Numbered from the stretch's first letter, positions 35,301 to 44,762 are shown. The stretch: DNA of 48,663 nucleotides from Mucilaginibacter sp. (GCA_028288305.1 JAQBOA010000044.1:1-48663), one strand, 5' to 3'. The notes: a model not told the origin generated them from the sequence alone. Numbers and translations are program-made.

Positions 35301-37574
35301 TTATTTCAATAATATTTTTAGCTTAGCAAATTTTAAAAGCAATTGTTTCTGACCAATCTCTTTAAAAAATATTGTAGCTTTAATATCAGGGCTTTTTCCT
35401 TCAAGGCTTATCACCTTACCAAACCCAAATCTTTCATGTTCAACTTCCATACCAACCTGTAGTTTGGATGTATCTGAGGGAGAAAAATCAGGCGAAGGAA
35501 CATGTGCCTTAGCCAGTAAAGAGGTAGTTTTAATGGTTGCTGGTTTGGGTTTCGAAAAAGTATCACCACGCTTGGTCCATTCATTACGTTCGTCATCAAA
35601 AAACGGATTATTGCCGGTTACGGGTTTTGCTGTAAAATCAAGTTCAAGGTATTGTGGATCAACTTCATCGAGGAAACGGCTTGGCTCGCAGCTAATCAGC
35701 GTTCCAAATTTAAAACGCGAAGTGGCATAACTGAATGTTAGTTTGTTTTCTGCGCGCGTTGACGCCACATAAAACAAACGGCGTTCTTCTTCAAGATCAC
35801 TCCTGGAATTAAGCGACATTTGCGAAGGGAAGAGGTTCTCCTCCAAACCAACAACATATACCTGCGGAAACTCCAATCCTTTGGACGAATGTATAGTCAT
35901 TAACGAAACCGTATCGGCATTAGGGTCATTATCCTTGTCATCGTTAGTTAGCAAGGCGATATCCTGCATAAATACATTCAGGCCTTTTTCTTCAATATCC
36001 TCTCTTTCGGAGAATTCCTTAATACCGTTCAATAACTCCTGGATGTTTTCATAGCGGTTAAGACCTTCTACAGATTTATCCTCATACAGGTCTTTCAGCA
36101 AGCCGGAATGTTGCGCAATATGAAGTGCGGCCTCATAAGCGGTAAGGTTTTTAGTGATCACCTGGAAGCTCTGGATCATGGTAGAAAAAATACCAACTGC
36201 AGACGTGCTGCGCCCATCCAGGTATTTATTCGAATCAATAATAACTTCCCAGGGGGTAATATTATTTTGACCTGCACTTAAAATAATACGGTCGACAGTG
36301 GTATCACCAATACTCCTGCGCGGATAATTGATGACCCTCTTTAGTGCTTCTTCATCGTTTGGGTTAAAAGTTAACCTAAAGTATGCAATCAGGTCTTTTA
36401 TTTCCTTACGCTGATAAAATGATAGTCCGCCATATATTTTATAAGGAGTACCCAGTTTTCGTAAAGCCTCCTCCATGGAGCGAGATTGCGCATTGGTACG
36501 GTACAGGATAGCGAAATCGTGCCAGTTAAGCCCCTTTGTTGATCTTTCCTGCATAATGGCTTCGGCAACCATTTTACCTTCTTCATTATCGCTGAAAGCC
36601 CGCATTACCTTTATCTTGTCGCCCGTTTCCTTTTCCGAAAAAACATTCTTTTTAAGCTGCTCTTTATTATTGGCAATAATGCTGTTGGCAACATTTACAA
36701 TGTTTTGGGTCGAACGGTAGTTTTGCTCCAGTTTAAATATTTTCAGATCAGGGTAATCCTTTTCAAAGTTGAGTATGTTCTGAATATTGGCACCCCTGAA
36801 AGCATATATACTTTGCGCATCGTCGCCAACTACGCAAATGTTTTCGTTAACGGCAGCCAGTTTCTTAACAATTAAGTATTGCGAAAAATTGGTATCCTGG
36901 TACTCATCAACCATTAGGTATTTGAATTTGTGCTGGTATTTATTTAATACCTCCGGAAATTTCTTCAGCAGCTCATTGGTTTTAAAAAGCAGGTCGTCGA
37001 AATCCATGGCGCCGGCGCGGAAACACCGGTTCACATAGTTTTCATACACCTTGCCTAAATGACCCCTGCCGGTAGAAAAATCGTCGGCCTGGATCTGTTC
37101 ATTTTGCTGGTACTCCTGCCACGACACCAGGTTGTTCTTGGCAGCCGATATGCGGTTATGTACAAAGTTTGGATTATACAGCTTATCGTCGAGGTTCATT
37201 TCCTTTAAAACGGCCCTTAGAACGCTTTTGCTGTCGTCAGTATCGTATATGGTGAAGTTATTGGGGTAACCAATTTTATCGGCCTCAACCCTAAGCAATT
37301 TGGCGAAAACCGAGTGGAAGGTACCCATCCATATATTTTTGGCGTCGGGACCAACCAGGTGGGTTATACGGTCGCGCATTTCACGGGCTGCTTTGTTGGT
37401 AAAGGTGAGTACCAGTATATTAAATGAGTCGACACCGTTACGGATGAGGTGTGCAACACGATAGGTAATAACCCGCGTTTTGCCCGAACCCGCGCCGGCA
37501 ATTATCATTACGGGGCCGTTTATTTGCTTTACTGCCGCCTGCTGTTCCGGGTTTAACCCCTGTAAATAATCCAA
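35301..37574 (-). CDS. uvrD: ATP-dependent DNA helicase UvrD/PcrA
   Basis: 757 residues, superfamily 1A. Motifs in order: Q motif LNPEQQAAVKQ, Walker A IAGAGSGKTR, motif Ia LTFTNKAAREMRDR, Walker B LMVDEYQDTN, motif III GDDAQSIYAFRGA, motif IV LEQNYRST, motif V TIHSSKGLEFPQVYV, and motif VI STRAENKL (VAxTRA type). The C-terminal Tudor-like domain (LQVGMEVEHERFGFGKV) is the RNA-polymerase-contacting module of PcrA/UvrD. It unwinds DNA in repair and removes RecA or stalled polymerase. Translation starts at a TTG (37574) preceded by AAGAGGAAAAAG. A terminator lies 29 bases past the stop. Confidence 0.96.
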   Translation of the reverse strand: MDYLQGLNPEQQAAVKQINGPVMIIAGAGSGKTRVITYRVAHLIRNGVDSFNILVLTFTNKAAREMRDRITHLVGPDAKNIWMGTFHSVFAKLLRVEADKIGYPNNFTIYDTDDSKSVLRAVLKEMNLDDKLYNPNFVHNRISAAKNNLVSWQEYQQNEQIQADDFSTGRGHLGKVYENYVNRCFRAGAMDFDDLLFKTNELLKKFPEVLNKYQHKFKYLMVDEYQDTNFSQYLIVKKLAAVNENICVVGDDAQSIYAFRGANIQNILNFEKDYPDLKIFKLEQNYRSTQNIVNVANSIIANNKEQLKKNVFSEKETGDKIKVMRAFSDNEEGKMVAEAIMQERSTKGLNWHDFAILYRTNAQSRSMEEALRKLGTPYKIYGGLSFYQRKEIKDLIAYFRLTFNPNDEEALKRVINYPRRSIGDTTVDRIILSAGQNNITPWEVIIDSNKYLDGRSTSAVGIFSTMIQSFQVITKNLTAYEAALHIAQHSGLLKDLYEDKSVEGLNRYENIQELLNGIKEFSEREDIEEKGLNVFMQDIALLTNDDKDNDPNADTVSLMTIHSSKGLEFPQVYVVGLEENLFPSQMSLNSRSDLEEERRLFYVASTRAENKLTFSYATSRFKFGTLISCEPSRFLDEVDPQYLELDFTAKPVTGNNPFFDDERNEWTKRGDTFSKPKPATIKTTSLLAKAHVPSPDFSPSDTSKLQVGMEVEHERFGFGKVISLEGKSPDIKATIFFKEIGQKQLLLKFAKLKILLK

Positions 37575-37658
37575 ATCTTTTTCCTCTTTTCTATGGGCGA
37601 AATTAAGATTTTGTGTTGAAAACGGCGGAAAGAATTTCGGATTTAAGATTTATCTTAC

Positions 37659-38024
37659 GTGTTCACGTTCACGTTCATTTCAAATGAACACACCTTTAAA
37701 AGTTGTTAATAACTGGTAATCAAATACTTGTAATTTATTTAAAATTTTATATTGTACTATATTGTTCATAATCAGTTAGTTAATGTTTTGCTGACAAGGC
37801 ACTTTCGGTGTAAATGAACGCCGGTTACGCTTGATAATCAACATTCATTTGTTTTTTTTAAGGTTAAAAATGATTCGACTTGCTCAATTCGTATAATTCA
37901 ACTTGTTAATGCCTGGTAAATTATTTGCAGTTTTATGCGCTATTTTCATGAATAAAAAATAGCAAAAACTTGCCTTTTCGCACATGAAATTCAATTTTTG
38001 CGTTCATTACGGGTTTAAATGAAC
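37659..38024. repeat. Repeated GTTCATTT/AAATGAAC dyads between helicase and transposase
   Basis: The helicase-transposase gap (37575-38078) holds no gene. At 37659-37691 GTGTTCA and TGAACAC flank an inner perfect dyad GTTCATTT/AAATGAAC (37673-37689), preceded by a triplicated GTTCAC-like word. AAATGAAC recurs at 37812-37819 and at 38017-38024, the latter paired with GTTCAT at 38002. These could be subterminal palindromes of the transposase neighbourhood or remains of a deleted element. Confidence 0.5.
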
Positions 38025-38078
38025 ACGTTTTTGAACGTAAAAGTAAAAATTTCAACGCTTTGAGCGTGGAGCAGCAAA

Positions 38079-38531
38079 TTAATCCCAAACATAACGTTCA
38101 TCATATTCTACTTCATATTTTTTAAGAAAGGCCCGGTATTCATCCTGGTATGTTTTCTTACTATGATGTTCATGCTGATTAGCAATATAGGCGATAACTC
38201 TGTCAACTTCTGCCGGGTTTACTGAAAAAGCGCCGTAACCATCCTGCCAGTAAAAGCTTTGCAACGAACTATCTAATGTTTTTATCCATTTGGATGAATG
38301 CGATTTTACTTCTTCTACCAGTTTCATTAATGCTATTTTTTTCGACAGCATACAAAGGATATGTATATGGTCAGTATATCCGCCGATTTTTATAGGCTGA
38401 CATTCCAGGTTTTTACAGATGCCTCCCAGATAACTGTGCAATTCATCCTCATAAGGTGGATGGATAAGCGGTTGTCTGTGTTTGGTGCTAAATACGATGT
38501 GCATGTAGTTTTTTACGAGTGATTGACCCAT
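38079..38531 (-). CDS. Y1 HUH transposase, IS200/RAYT-like
   Basis: 150 residues of the single-tyrosine HUH transposase family. The HUH metal motif is H55-I-H57 in GGYTDHIHIL, and the nucleophile is probably Y115 in RVIAYIANQHEHH. The block FYWQDGYGAFSVN is the usual conserved core. Such enzymes cut and rejoin single-stranded DNA at small hairpins; RAYT members act on REP palindromes rather than a classic insertion sequence. No IS ends or TnpB gene were found. A palindrome array begins within 100 bases upstream of its ATG, which favours a RAYT-like role over a mobile IS200. Confidence 0.88.
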   Translation of the reverse strand: MGQSLVKNYMHIVFSTKHRQPLIHPPYEDELHSYLGGICKNLECQPIKIGGYTDHIHILCMLSKKIALMKLVEEVKSHSSKWIKTLDSSLQSFYWQDGYGAFSVNPAEVDRVIAYIANQHEHHSKKTYQDEYRAFLKKYEVEYDERYVWD

Positions 38532-38612
38532 GGTTTATTTATTATATTTGTTTCGATGGGCTATATCCATCATTTTTCGATTGACTATCTATTTCGATGG
38601 GCTATCTATTTC

Positions 38613-39019
38613 GATGGGCTATACCCATCGCCAACATATTAGGCCCTTTCAGGGCTATATTACCATTTTTCCAGCCCTGAAAGGGCGACACATCTTTGCG
38701 CCCTATGACGATGGGCTATACCCATCACCAACATATTATGCCCTTTCAGGGCTATATTGCTATTTTTCCAGCCCTGAAAGGGCGACACATCTATGCATAG
38801 GGCAAAGCCCTATGACCCTATGATAAAGATAATAAATTTTCATAGCCCTGAAAGGGCGTCATATCGAATTGTCATTAAACTATGCCCATCTTTATGTGAA
38901 CTACATCCTATACTTGTTTCGATGGACTATTTATTTCGATGGGCAGATGGGCTATACCCATCGCCAACATATAACGCCCTTTCAGGGCTATAATCCATGT
39001 TTCCCAGCCCTGAAAGGGC
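38613..39019. repeat. Array of REP-like palindromes next to the Y1 transposase
   Basis: Composite unit: short dyad GATGGGCTATACCCATC, about 13 bases, then GCCCTTTCAGGGC, about 18 bases, and GCCCTGAAAGGGC, so the last two words fold into a long hairpin. The short dyad is at 38613-38629, 38710-38726 and 38946-38962. GCCCTTTCAGGGC is at 38643, 38740 and 38976; GCCCTGAAAGGGC is at 38674, 38771, 38845 (solitary) and 39007. A third dyad, CATAGGGCAAAGCCCTATG, is at 38796-38814 with a decayed copy near 39032. Words such as TTCGATGGGCTAT stutter at 38553-38620. The units are not equally spaced and carry no unique spacers. Confidence 0.9.
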
Positions 39020-39263
39020 GACACATCCCCGCATAGGACAAAGCCCAATGAATCCTTTTCCACGATTTTGAAAAGAAGTAAAAACATACACACAGCAGCC
39101 CGGAGAAAAACACCGAGAAAAAATAAACTTTGCCCGGGTTTGCCAGGTTAACGAATAACCTCAGGTACGCCATATACCCGTTAAACAACAAAACAATAAT
39201 CCCTCCGCATACAGCTTTAATGTAATAATTTGTATAAAATTTTGAAATTACAGGTTCATCCAT
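38988..39263 (-). CDS. Small membrane-protein ORF whose C-terminus runs into the palindrome array
   Basis: 91 residues starting MDEPVISKFYTNYYIKAVCG with two predicted membrane helices (VCGGIIVLLFNGYMAYLRLF and VYFFSVFFSGLLCVCFYFF). The last residues, from about HWALSYAG to the end MCRPFRAGKHGL, are encoded by the palindrome array itself. The original 3' end has therefore probably been replaced. No family recognised. It may be a decayed gene. Confidence 0.5.
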   Translation of the reverse strand: MDEPVISKFYTNYYIKAVCGGIIVLLFNGYMAYLRLFVNLANPGKVYFFSVFFSGLLCVCFYFFSKSWKRIHWALSYAGMCRPFRAGKHGL

Positions 39264-39601
39264 AAGGTTCTATTGTTGTTGAGCAGCAATGTTCGGTTCC
39301 AAATGTATTGAAAATTATAATTAGTAAGGAGTATTAAAAGGTTAAATGCGTGCCGGATTCTCGCTATGGAAAAGGCAATTCCGGGCGCTCATGTGAGTAG
39401 GCGATGAAAATCATTGTTAATACTATGGAATCTTTGTAGGAGCGGTACATTATTATAATATTTGTCAACCCCTAATTCTTTACTAATTTATGGGTCTTGT
39501 TTATTTCATGAACCTCAAAATAATTTTACCTAAATCACCTAAGAAAGCCTACCTTACCGCAAAGATAAGCTGGGATATTTGCAACTTCATCTTTAATTAA
39601 A
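39264..39601. other. Intergenic boundary before the restriction-modification gene
   Basis: 338 bases with no supported gene, tRNA or strong hairpin. TTTG at about 39461 followed by TAATTTAT near 39484 is a poor promoter match. This is the left edge of a more AT-rich block of genes, but no attachment-site repeat was seen. Confidence 0.4.
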
Positions 39602-42600
39602 ATGCAGAAGATAGAACGTCAGTTACAAGGGACCCTAAATACAATCTTTACCGAACTTATCAAAGAGCAAGAATTGGCAGGCAGAATCCAACCGTATCCC
39701 GCGCAAGAAGAAAATAGGGCTGATATAACCTTAAAAAACAAAAACGGTAAACCGATCTTTTTTATAGAACTAAAAGACCCAACAGCAAAGGACGGAAAAA
39801 GTGTTTTTGATAGTGGCGTTTTGATGAGAGAGGTCGAACGGGCTCAACGTTTAGACATTCAATATTTTGGCAATTGTAATTTTTTGGCTTGCGCTTTTTT
39901 TGACAAAGATAAACTTTATGAAAAAGTAAGCGTTAATGAAGGCTTTTTTACGCTTACTGATATTCACCGTCTAAGTCAAAGCTACGCACCAGGCAAAGAT
40001 GTATTAAACAGGCTTCGTACTATAGCGCAATTTTATATTGATCGGGCTATTGAAGTCTTAGATCGTAAGCCAATCAAGTTCAGCCCGATAGATGAACTTT
40101 TCATTTTCAAAATACGCAAACTTATTGAAGTATATGCTTACCCGATTAGTAACAAGGTTTGGGACAAATATAAAAATGATAAAAGTTTTGAAAAGCAAAT
40201 ACAGAAATATGTGCAAAGTCAGTTATGGAACAAACCTACAACCTTTGAAGAAATAGAAAATCTAACCTATATAGGTGTATTGATGCTAATTTCAAAACTT
40301 ATTTTTTACAAATCATATGTAGATAATCAAACCTGGAGCGAACTACATCCAATGCAAATTCCAGATTCGGTAAGTACACCTGAGGAATTAGAGGAGTGCA
40401 TTTGGGTATACTTTGAAACGTTTAAAGAAGTCACAGGAAATTTTGAATTACTGATTGGTGAACGTTCCGATATTATATTTAATATTCCTTTTGTTAGTGA
40501 TGCAGCTATTGATTTAGTAAAAGAAATCCTTGATACTGAGGGTCATTACAATTTCAGTAACATTCCATTTGATATTATCGGACGAATTTTTGAAGAATTG
40601 ATCCGTGAGGATGAGCGTCACAAACTAGGACAATATTTTACGCCGCCCCACGTCATTGATTTCATAAATGCCTTTGCTATCCGCAAAAGCAATGACAAGG
40701 TTTTTGACCCTTCTTGCGGTTCGGGGACTTTTTTAGTTCGGGCTTACGAGCGAAAAAAGTTTTTATGTAAGGAAGAGGACAAAGGTGCAAAGCATGAAAT
40801 TTTACTTAACGAAATATACGGAAATGATTTGTCAGGTTATCCAGCATATTTAAGTATGCTTAATCTTGCCATCCGTAATACACACAAACCAAGTTATCCG
40901 CGTATTTCCAACAGAGATTTTTTTGCTATTACTGAAAATTCAAAAGTTGCGTTCCACAATCAGAGGGGTGAAAAAGAAAATAAACCATTACCGAAATTTG
41001 ATGCAATAATAGGCAATCCGCCTTATACACGCCAAGAAGATATTGGAACAATGCGTGGCACTGTGAGCAAAGGTAAAATTCAGAGCCTTATAAAAGCTGA
41101 ATGTGATTTTGGACCTTCGCAACGCACATCCATTTATGCTTACTTTTTTTATCATGCAAGTGTCTTCCTAAAAGATCGTGGCTACTTAGCTTTCATTTGT
41201 CAGAACAGTTGGTTAGACACCAGTTATGGAATTGACATGCAACGCTATCTTATGCGTAACTATGAAATAATTGCTATTATAGACAGCGAAGTTGAAAGAT
41301 TTTTTCCTTCAGCTTCTGTCAACACAACTATTGTAATTGTTCGTAGACAACGTGATGAAGATTTTCGAAACGACCACACAGTTAAGTTTATTTACTTCAA
41401 AAAAACTTTAGCGGATACAGTAAAAAAACATAAAGGAGTAATTCAACTTCAGGGTATATTAGAAGGCGCAAACGAAAATGAAAATAACGAGTATTATAGT
41501 CTTAATTGTATTCAACAAGAAGTTCTCGCTAAATTTACTAAATGGGGCCAATTCCTAAAAGCACCTAATGTATACTTTGATATTTTGGAAAAAGGCAAGG
41601 AAATATTCATTCCATTAAGTGATTTAGCAAATGTAAAATTTGGGATTAAAACTGGTTGTAATGACTTTTTTATTTTGAAAGATATAACCAATAAATCTGC
41701 TGACAAGTTATTGAATGCAACTGTAAACAACATTGATAAATTTGAGAATATCGTACAAATTAAAAGGCGAGGTCTTCGATTAGTTAAAAATGGATTTAAT
41801 GAATTATGGCTAATTGAAGAGCAATTTTTATTTCCAATGTTAACGAGTCCCAAAGACTTAAAAACTTACCAATCAACACCTAATGAATTACCCTATTCGA
41901 TTTTCGTTAATGACAAAGAAAAAAAGACTTTAAAAGATAATTATCCATATTCCTTTAGCTACATTTTTGACGGCGAAAAGAAAAATATTAATAGAGCATC
42001 GTCATTGGCCTCACGTAATAAATGGTATTTTGTAGGGGCAAAAACAGTTCCAACTTTGTCTTTTAGTTATATGATCAATGATTTTGGAAAAACTTTTTCA
42101 GTTGACGCATATTCAAATAATAACTTTCACAACATTTATTCAGAAAAGAAAGCTAAAACAATTTGGCTTTATTTGAACTCAACATTTAGCTGGTTAACTC
42201 AGCAACTAATTATGAGAGTCAATTTAGGTGATGGTGCCGGTAAAATTGAAACATATGATTTAGCAGCTTTACCTATACCAAATATTGATTTGGAGAATTT
42301 GGAAATTGAGCTTGGAGAAACGAAAAACTATAAAGAAGAATTAGGCACGTTGGAAAGTTTGAAAACTGCTAATCCCGAAAGATTAAAATTAGATGATGCG
42401 ATTCTTGAAGCTATTGGATACGAAAACAAAGGGGAACGAGAAGAAATTTTGCTTGAACTTTATCAGTCGACTTATAAACTCATAAATGCACGATTGCTAA
42501 AAGCACAAAGCTTAAAAGGAGTTAAAACACAGCGTAAGAAGGTTGCGTTTAGTGTTTACGTTGAGCAATTGAAAGAGTTGCTGGTTGAAGGTAAATATGA

Positions 42601-42769
42601 AGCAAAAAACACATTCAAATTTGCAAAACAATTAGAAAAAATAGTATATGAAATTTCTTCAGAAAATAAACTTCAAAAGAAAATTTTAGATACCTATTGG
42701 AAAGAAAAATTTGGAGAACTTTTCAACGAGGAAAAAATTGCTAGTAATGAACAAACTAAACTTTTTTAA
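39602..42769 (+). CDS. Single-chain type IIG/IIL-like restriction-modification enzyme
   Basis: 1055 residues. At the N-terminus R39-A-D41 and I55-E56-L57-K58 form a PD-(D/E)XK nuclease pattern. A helical linker follows, and the N6-adenine methyltransferase domain starts near 325 with LGQYFTPPHVIDF. SAM motif I is FDPSCGSGTFL (about 367) and catalytic motif IV is NPPY (about 471). The C-terminal part (about 650-900) looks like a TaqI/Eco57I-type target-recognition domain, with GIKTGCNDFFIL and later GAGKIETYDLAALPIP. One chain would thus modify and cut DNA. No separate S or R gene is nearby. The recognition sequence cannot be read. It is followed after 93 bases by an orphan gene in the same direction. 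Confidence 0.88.
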   Translation: MQKIERQLQGTLNTIFTELIKEQELAGRIQPYPAQEENRADITLKNKNGKPIFFIELKDPTAKDGKSVFDSGVLMREVERAQRLDIQYFGNCNFLACAFFDKDKLYEKVSVNEGFFTLTDIHRLSQSYAPGKDVLNRLRTIAQFYIDRAIEVLDRKPIKFSPIDELFIFKIRKLIEVYAYPISNKVWDKYKNDKSFEKQIQKYVQSQLWNKPTTFEEIENLTYIGVLMLISKLIFYKSYVDNQTWSELHPMQIPDSVSTPEELEECIWVYFETFKEVTGNFELLIGERSDIIFNIPFVSDAAIDLVKEILDTEGHYNFSNIPFDIIGRIFEELIREDERHKLGQYFTPPHVIDFINAFAIRKSNDKVFDPSCGSGTFLVRAYERKKFLCKEEDKGAKHEILLNEIYGNDLSGYPAYLSMLNLAIRNTHKPSYPRISNRDFFAITENSKVAFHNQRGEKENKPLPKFDAIIGNPPYTRQEDIGTMRGTVSKGKIQSLIKAECDFGPSQRTSIYAYFFYHASVFLKDRGYLAFICQNSWLDTSYGIDMQRYLMRNYEIIAIIDSEVERFFPSASVNTTIVIVRRQRDEDFRNDHTVKFIYFKKTLADTVKKHKGVIQLQGILEGANENENNEYYSLNCIQQEVLAKFTKWGQFLKAPNVYFDILEKGKEIFIPLSDLANVKFGIKTGCNDFFILKDITNKSADKLLNATVNNIDKFENIVQIKRRGLRLVKNGFNELWLIEEQFLFPMLTSPKDLKTYQSTPNELPYSIFVNDKEKKTLKDNYPYSFSYIFDGEKKNINRASSLASRNKWYFVGAKTVPTLSFSYMINDFGKTFSVDAYSNNNFHNIYSEKKAKTIWLYLNSTFSWLTQQLIMRVNLGDGAGKIETYDLAALPIPNIDLENLEIELGETKNYKEELGTLESLKTANPERLKLDDAILEAIGYENKGEREEILLELYQSTYKLINARLLKAQSLKGVKTQRKKVAFSVYVEQLKELLVEGKYEAKNTFKFAKQLEKIVYEISSENKLQKKILDTYWKEKFGELFNEEKIASNEQTKLF

Positions 42770-42862
42770 ATGATATCTACCAATCTCGAATACCTCGCTT
42801 AGTCTGTATTTGCTTCCTTGTAACTAAGTGAATATTAATAATAAATCATAAATAAAAAAATT

Positions 42863-43756
42863 ATGCCTAAACCATTACTTAACGAGGAAAACTTCCTTTT
42901 AAATCTTCTTTTTGAGGGCAATAAGCAACCTGCCGAGGCTTTTAATTTTCTGAAGGACATTTTTCAATCATTGTCAACTTTAGATGATTTATTTATTTCG
43001 AGTATCGACAATGGTTTACAAATAGAATATTCTTTAGAGGATTTAGAATTCGGTTCTATAAAATCCCGGATCAGACAACTCATTGAAGAAATTCCCGATG
43101 AGGCAATTAAAGAATTCAATTGGAAAAAATTAGTTGGGCATTTTTTATTAAAATTAAAATATTTGGTTTTGCGGTACCTACAAGAAAAGGAAAGCATAGA
43201 TTCAAAAGAATCTTTAGAAATCCTTATGCGCTCAATTGAAAATGAGAAAACTAAAATGTTAAAAAATGATCGATTTATTATTACGGAAGTTAATGTTTAT
43301 CAGCTTTTAACAGCTTTAGAGCCTATAATCCTTGTATTATCACAATTGAAAAATCAGGAAAAGATTGAATATAAAAGCCTAGATGGGAACGCCATTTTAG
43401 ATAATAAGGTATCGATTAATAAAGCTAAAATTCTTTGGGAATTAGGCGATAAAAAATTTGAAAACGAGACAACTGAAATATTAAAAGTTAAAAAGCTAGA
43501 CTTATTAAGTGATAATTCTACATGGAATTTCAAATTAGGAAACAAATCAATTGATGCTAAAATTATAGACAAAGATTGGCTTGATAAATATCATGCTAGA
43601 GAATATACCCTACTACCTGAAGATTCCTTAAAGGTAAAGCTTAAGGTTTGTTATGTAAACAAACCGGATGGAAAAGTAGTTAAGCCGATATATGAAATCG
43701 TCAAAGTAATTGATATAATCTATCCGGAAAATAATCAAACAACTTTATATAAATAA
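42863..43756 (+). CDS. Orphan protein downstream of the R-M enzyme
   Basis: 297 residues starting MPKPLLNEENFLLNLLFEGN. The first half is helical and charged (KSRIRQLIEEIPDEAIKEF, LKLKYLVLRYLQEKES). The second half is more strand-like (FENETTEILKVKKLDLL, LKVKLKVCYVNKPDGKVV). No signal peptide, membrane helix or recognised enzymatic motif. It is in the same direction as the R-M gene with a short gap, so probably co-transcribed, and is equally AT-rich. It may be an accessory of the R-M system or an unrelated island gene. Confidence 0.72.
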   Translation: MPKPLLNEENFLLNLLFEGNKQPAEAFNFLKDIFQSLSTLDDLFISSIDNGLQIEYSLEDLEFGSIKSRIRQLIEEIPDEAIKEFNWKKLVGHFLLKLKYLVLRYLQEKESIDSKESLEILMRSIENEKTKMLKNDRFIITEVNVYQLLTALEPIILVLSQLKNQEKIEYKSLDGNAILDNKVSINKAKILWELGDKKFENETTEILKVKKLDLLSDNSTWNFKLGNKSIDAKIIDKDWLDKYHAREYTLLPEDSLKVKLKVCYVNKPDGKVVKPIYEIVKVIDIIYPENNQTTLYK

Positions 43757-43789
43757 TTGAATTGGCATATAAAAAAGCCACTACCTATT

Positions 43790-44500
43790 CTATTTTTGAA
43801 TAAAAGGCCAAACTCTTGAAATTTCATTGTAAGCATTATCTAACTTAGGTCTGTCTTTGATCCATGTTCTTTCTTCGGGCGCTACAATTACTTTTGAAGC
43901 ATAAATATCAAGAGCAATACACATTTTACGATCAAATGTCGTGTCAAATTGCTCTTCCAAATGCTCTTTAATAAGGCCCGTTATTAATTGTCCTTGTTGA
44001 TATGTTAATCTGTCTTTTGGTTTTTTCGAAAAATTAAGCTTAACAAAACCTTTAAGCTTTTTAGATTCTAAGTCATAAATAGCATAATCTGGAGATAATG
44101 AAACATCAACTCCATAAGTATAAATATGAGTAAATTGCTTTTTTAATCTTCTTTTTGAGAAATTGTTTTTAAAAGGGGCAAAGAATAATGGTGAGTTAAC
44201 TTTTAAAATATCTAAACATTCTAATGAGCATTTTTGATCATTTACTTTATAAGAATTATCAACGACTCTTGCTTTTTCTTTTTGTATGAATTCATCAAAA
44301 ACTTCAATTCTTTTGTCTTTATCTTTTAAGTATTCATTTATGGCGGATCTAGGGCTTGAATATCTTGCATAGAGCATGGCCTCAGAAAACTTTAATTTTT
44401 TAAGTATTTTTTCTTTTTTATTATTTTCCGCAGTTATATATCTACTCAATGAAATAACTGATATAACAGGGTTCTCCTTAATAATTGTTTGCTTAGCCAT
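43790..44500 (-). CDS. Orphan protein convergent to the R-M operon
   Basis: 236 residues, basic, no signal peptide. The middle contains FTHIYTYGVDVSLSPDYAIY and KGFVKLNF; P137-D138 and K154 are spaced loosely like a PD-(D/E)XK core, but the middle acidic residue is missing (V153 lies before K154). Later GQLITGLIKEHLEEQF is a long helix. I do not recognise the family. It faces the R-M/orphan pair, with only 33 bases between stops; TGGC/GCCA flanking an A-run there could be a weak terminator. Confidence 0.7.
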   Translation of the reverse strand: MAKQTIIKENPVISVISLSRYITAENNKKEKILKKLKFSEAMLYARYSSPRSAINEYLKDKDKRIEVFDEFIQKEKARVVDNSYKVNDQKCSLECLDILKVNSPLFFAPFKNNFSKRRLKKQFTHIYTYGVDVSLSPDYAIYDLESKKLKGFVKLNFSKKPKDRLTYQQGQLITGLIKEHLEEQFDTTFDRKMCIALDIYASKVIVAPEERTWIKDRPKLDNAYNEISRVWPFIQK

Positions 44501-44703
44501 AACTTACTGATTAAAAGTAAAGTTAAAGAAATAAAACCTGCTATTCCAAATCAGATAACTAACATTAATAGCAAATGCTAATTATCTTAGTTGTAAGCTA
44601 CCTTTAAGTTTTAATAACGCCTATTATATTAAGATTTTCAATTCTAAACTAGTATATGTTAGATAGGTTATCAATAAATTTACTAAAGTTTTCGGAGTTC
44701 AGC

Positions 44704-44713
44704 TTCTGCAGAA
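44704..44713. promoter_or_regulatory. Perfect 10-bp dyad upstream of the ACP-like gene
   Basis: TTCTGCAGAA, flanked by TTCAG (about 44698) and CTGAA (about 44718), lies 50 bases before the ATG at 44763. It is a possible operator. The remaining gap, 44501-44762, holds nothing else recognised. Confidence 0.3.
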
Positions 44714-44762
44714 CAACTGAAACAAAATAACCAATAATAAACACACCTAAAAACTCATCAAT

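Noticed and set aside
38530..38993. Two plus-strand frames inside the palindrome array
   Set aside because: They are translated repeat words (GYTH, ALSGLYCYFSS) without any domain or upstream signal.
38613..39019. CRISPR array
   Set aside because: The repeated words are palindromes in both orientations with irregular spacing, intervening sequence is itself repeated rather than unique, and no cas gene is nearby.
39264..39601. tRNA or attachment site at the edge of the R-M island
   Set aside because: No cloverleaf-compatible sequence and no direct repeat matching the right edge at 44.5 kb could be found by eye.
43790..44500. PD-(D/E)XK nuclease assignment for the 236-residue orphan
   Set aside because: The P-D and K residues are present but the acidic residue before the lysine is absent, so a nuclease call is not supported.
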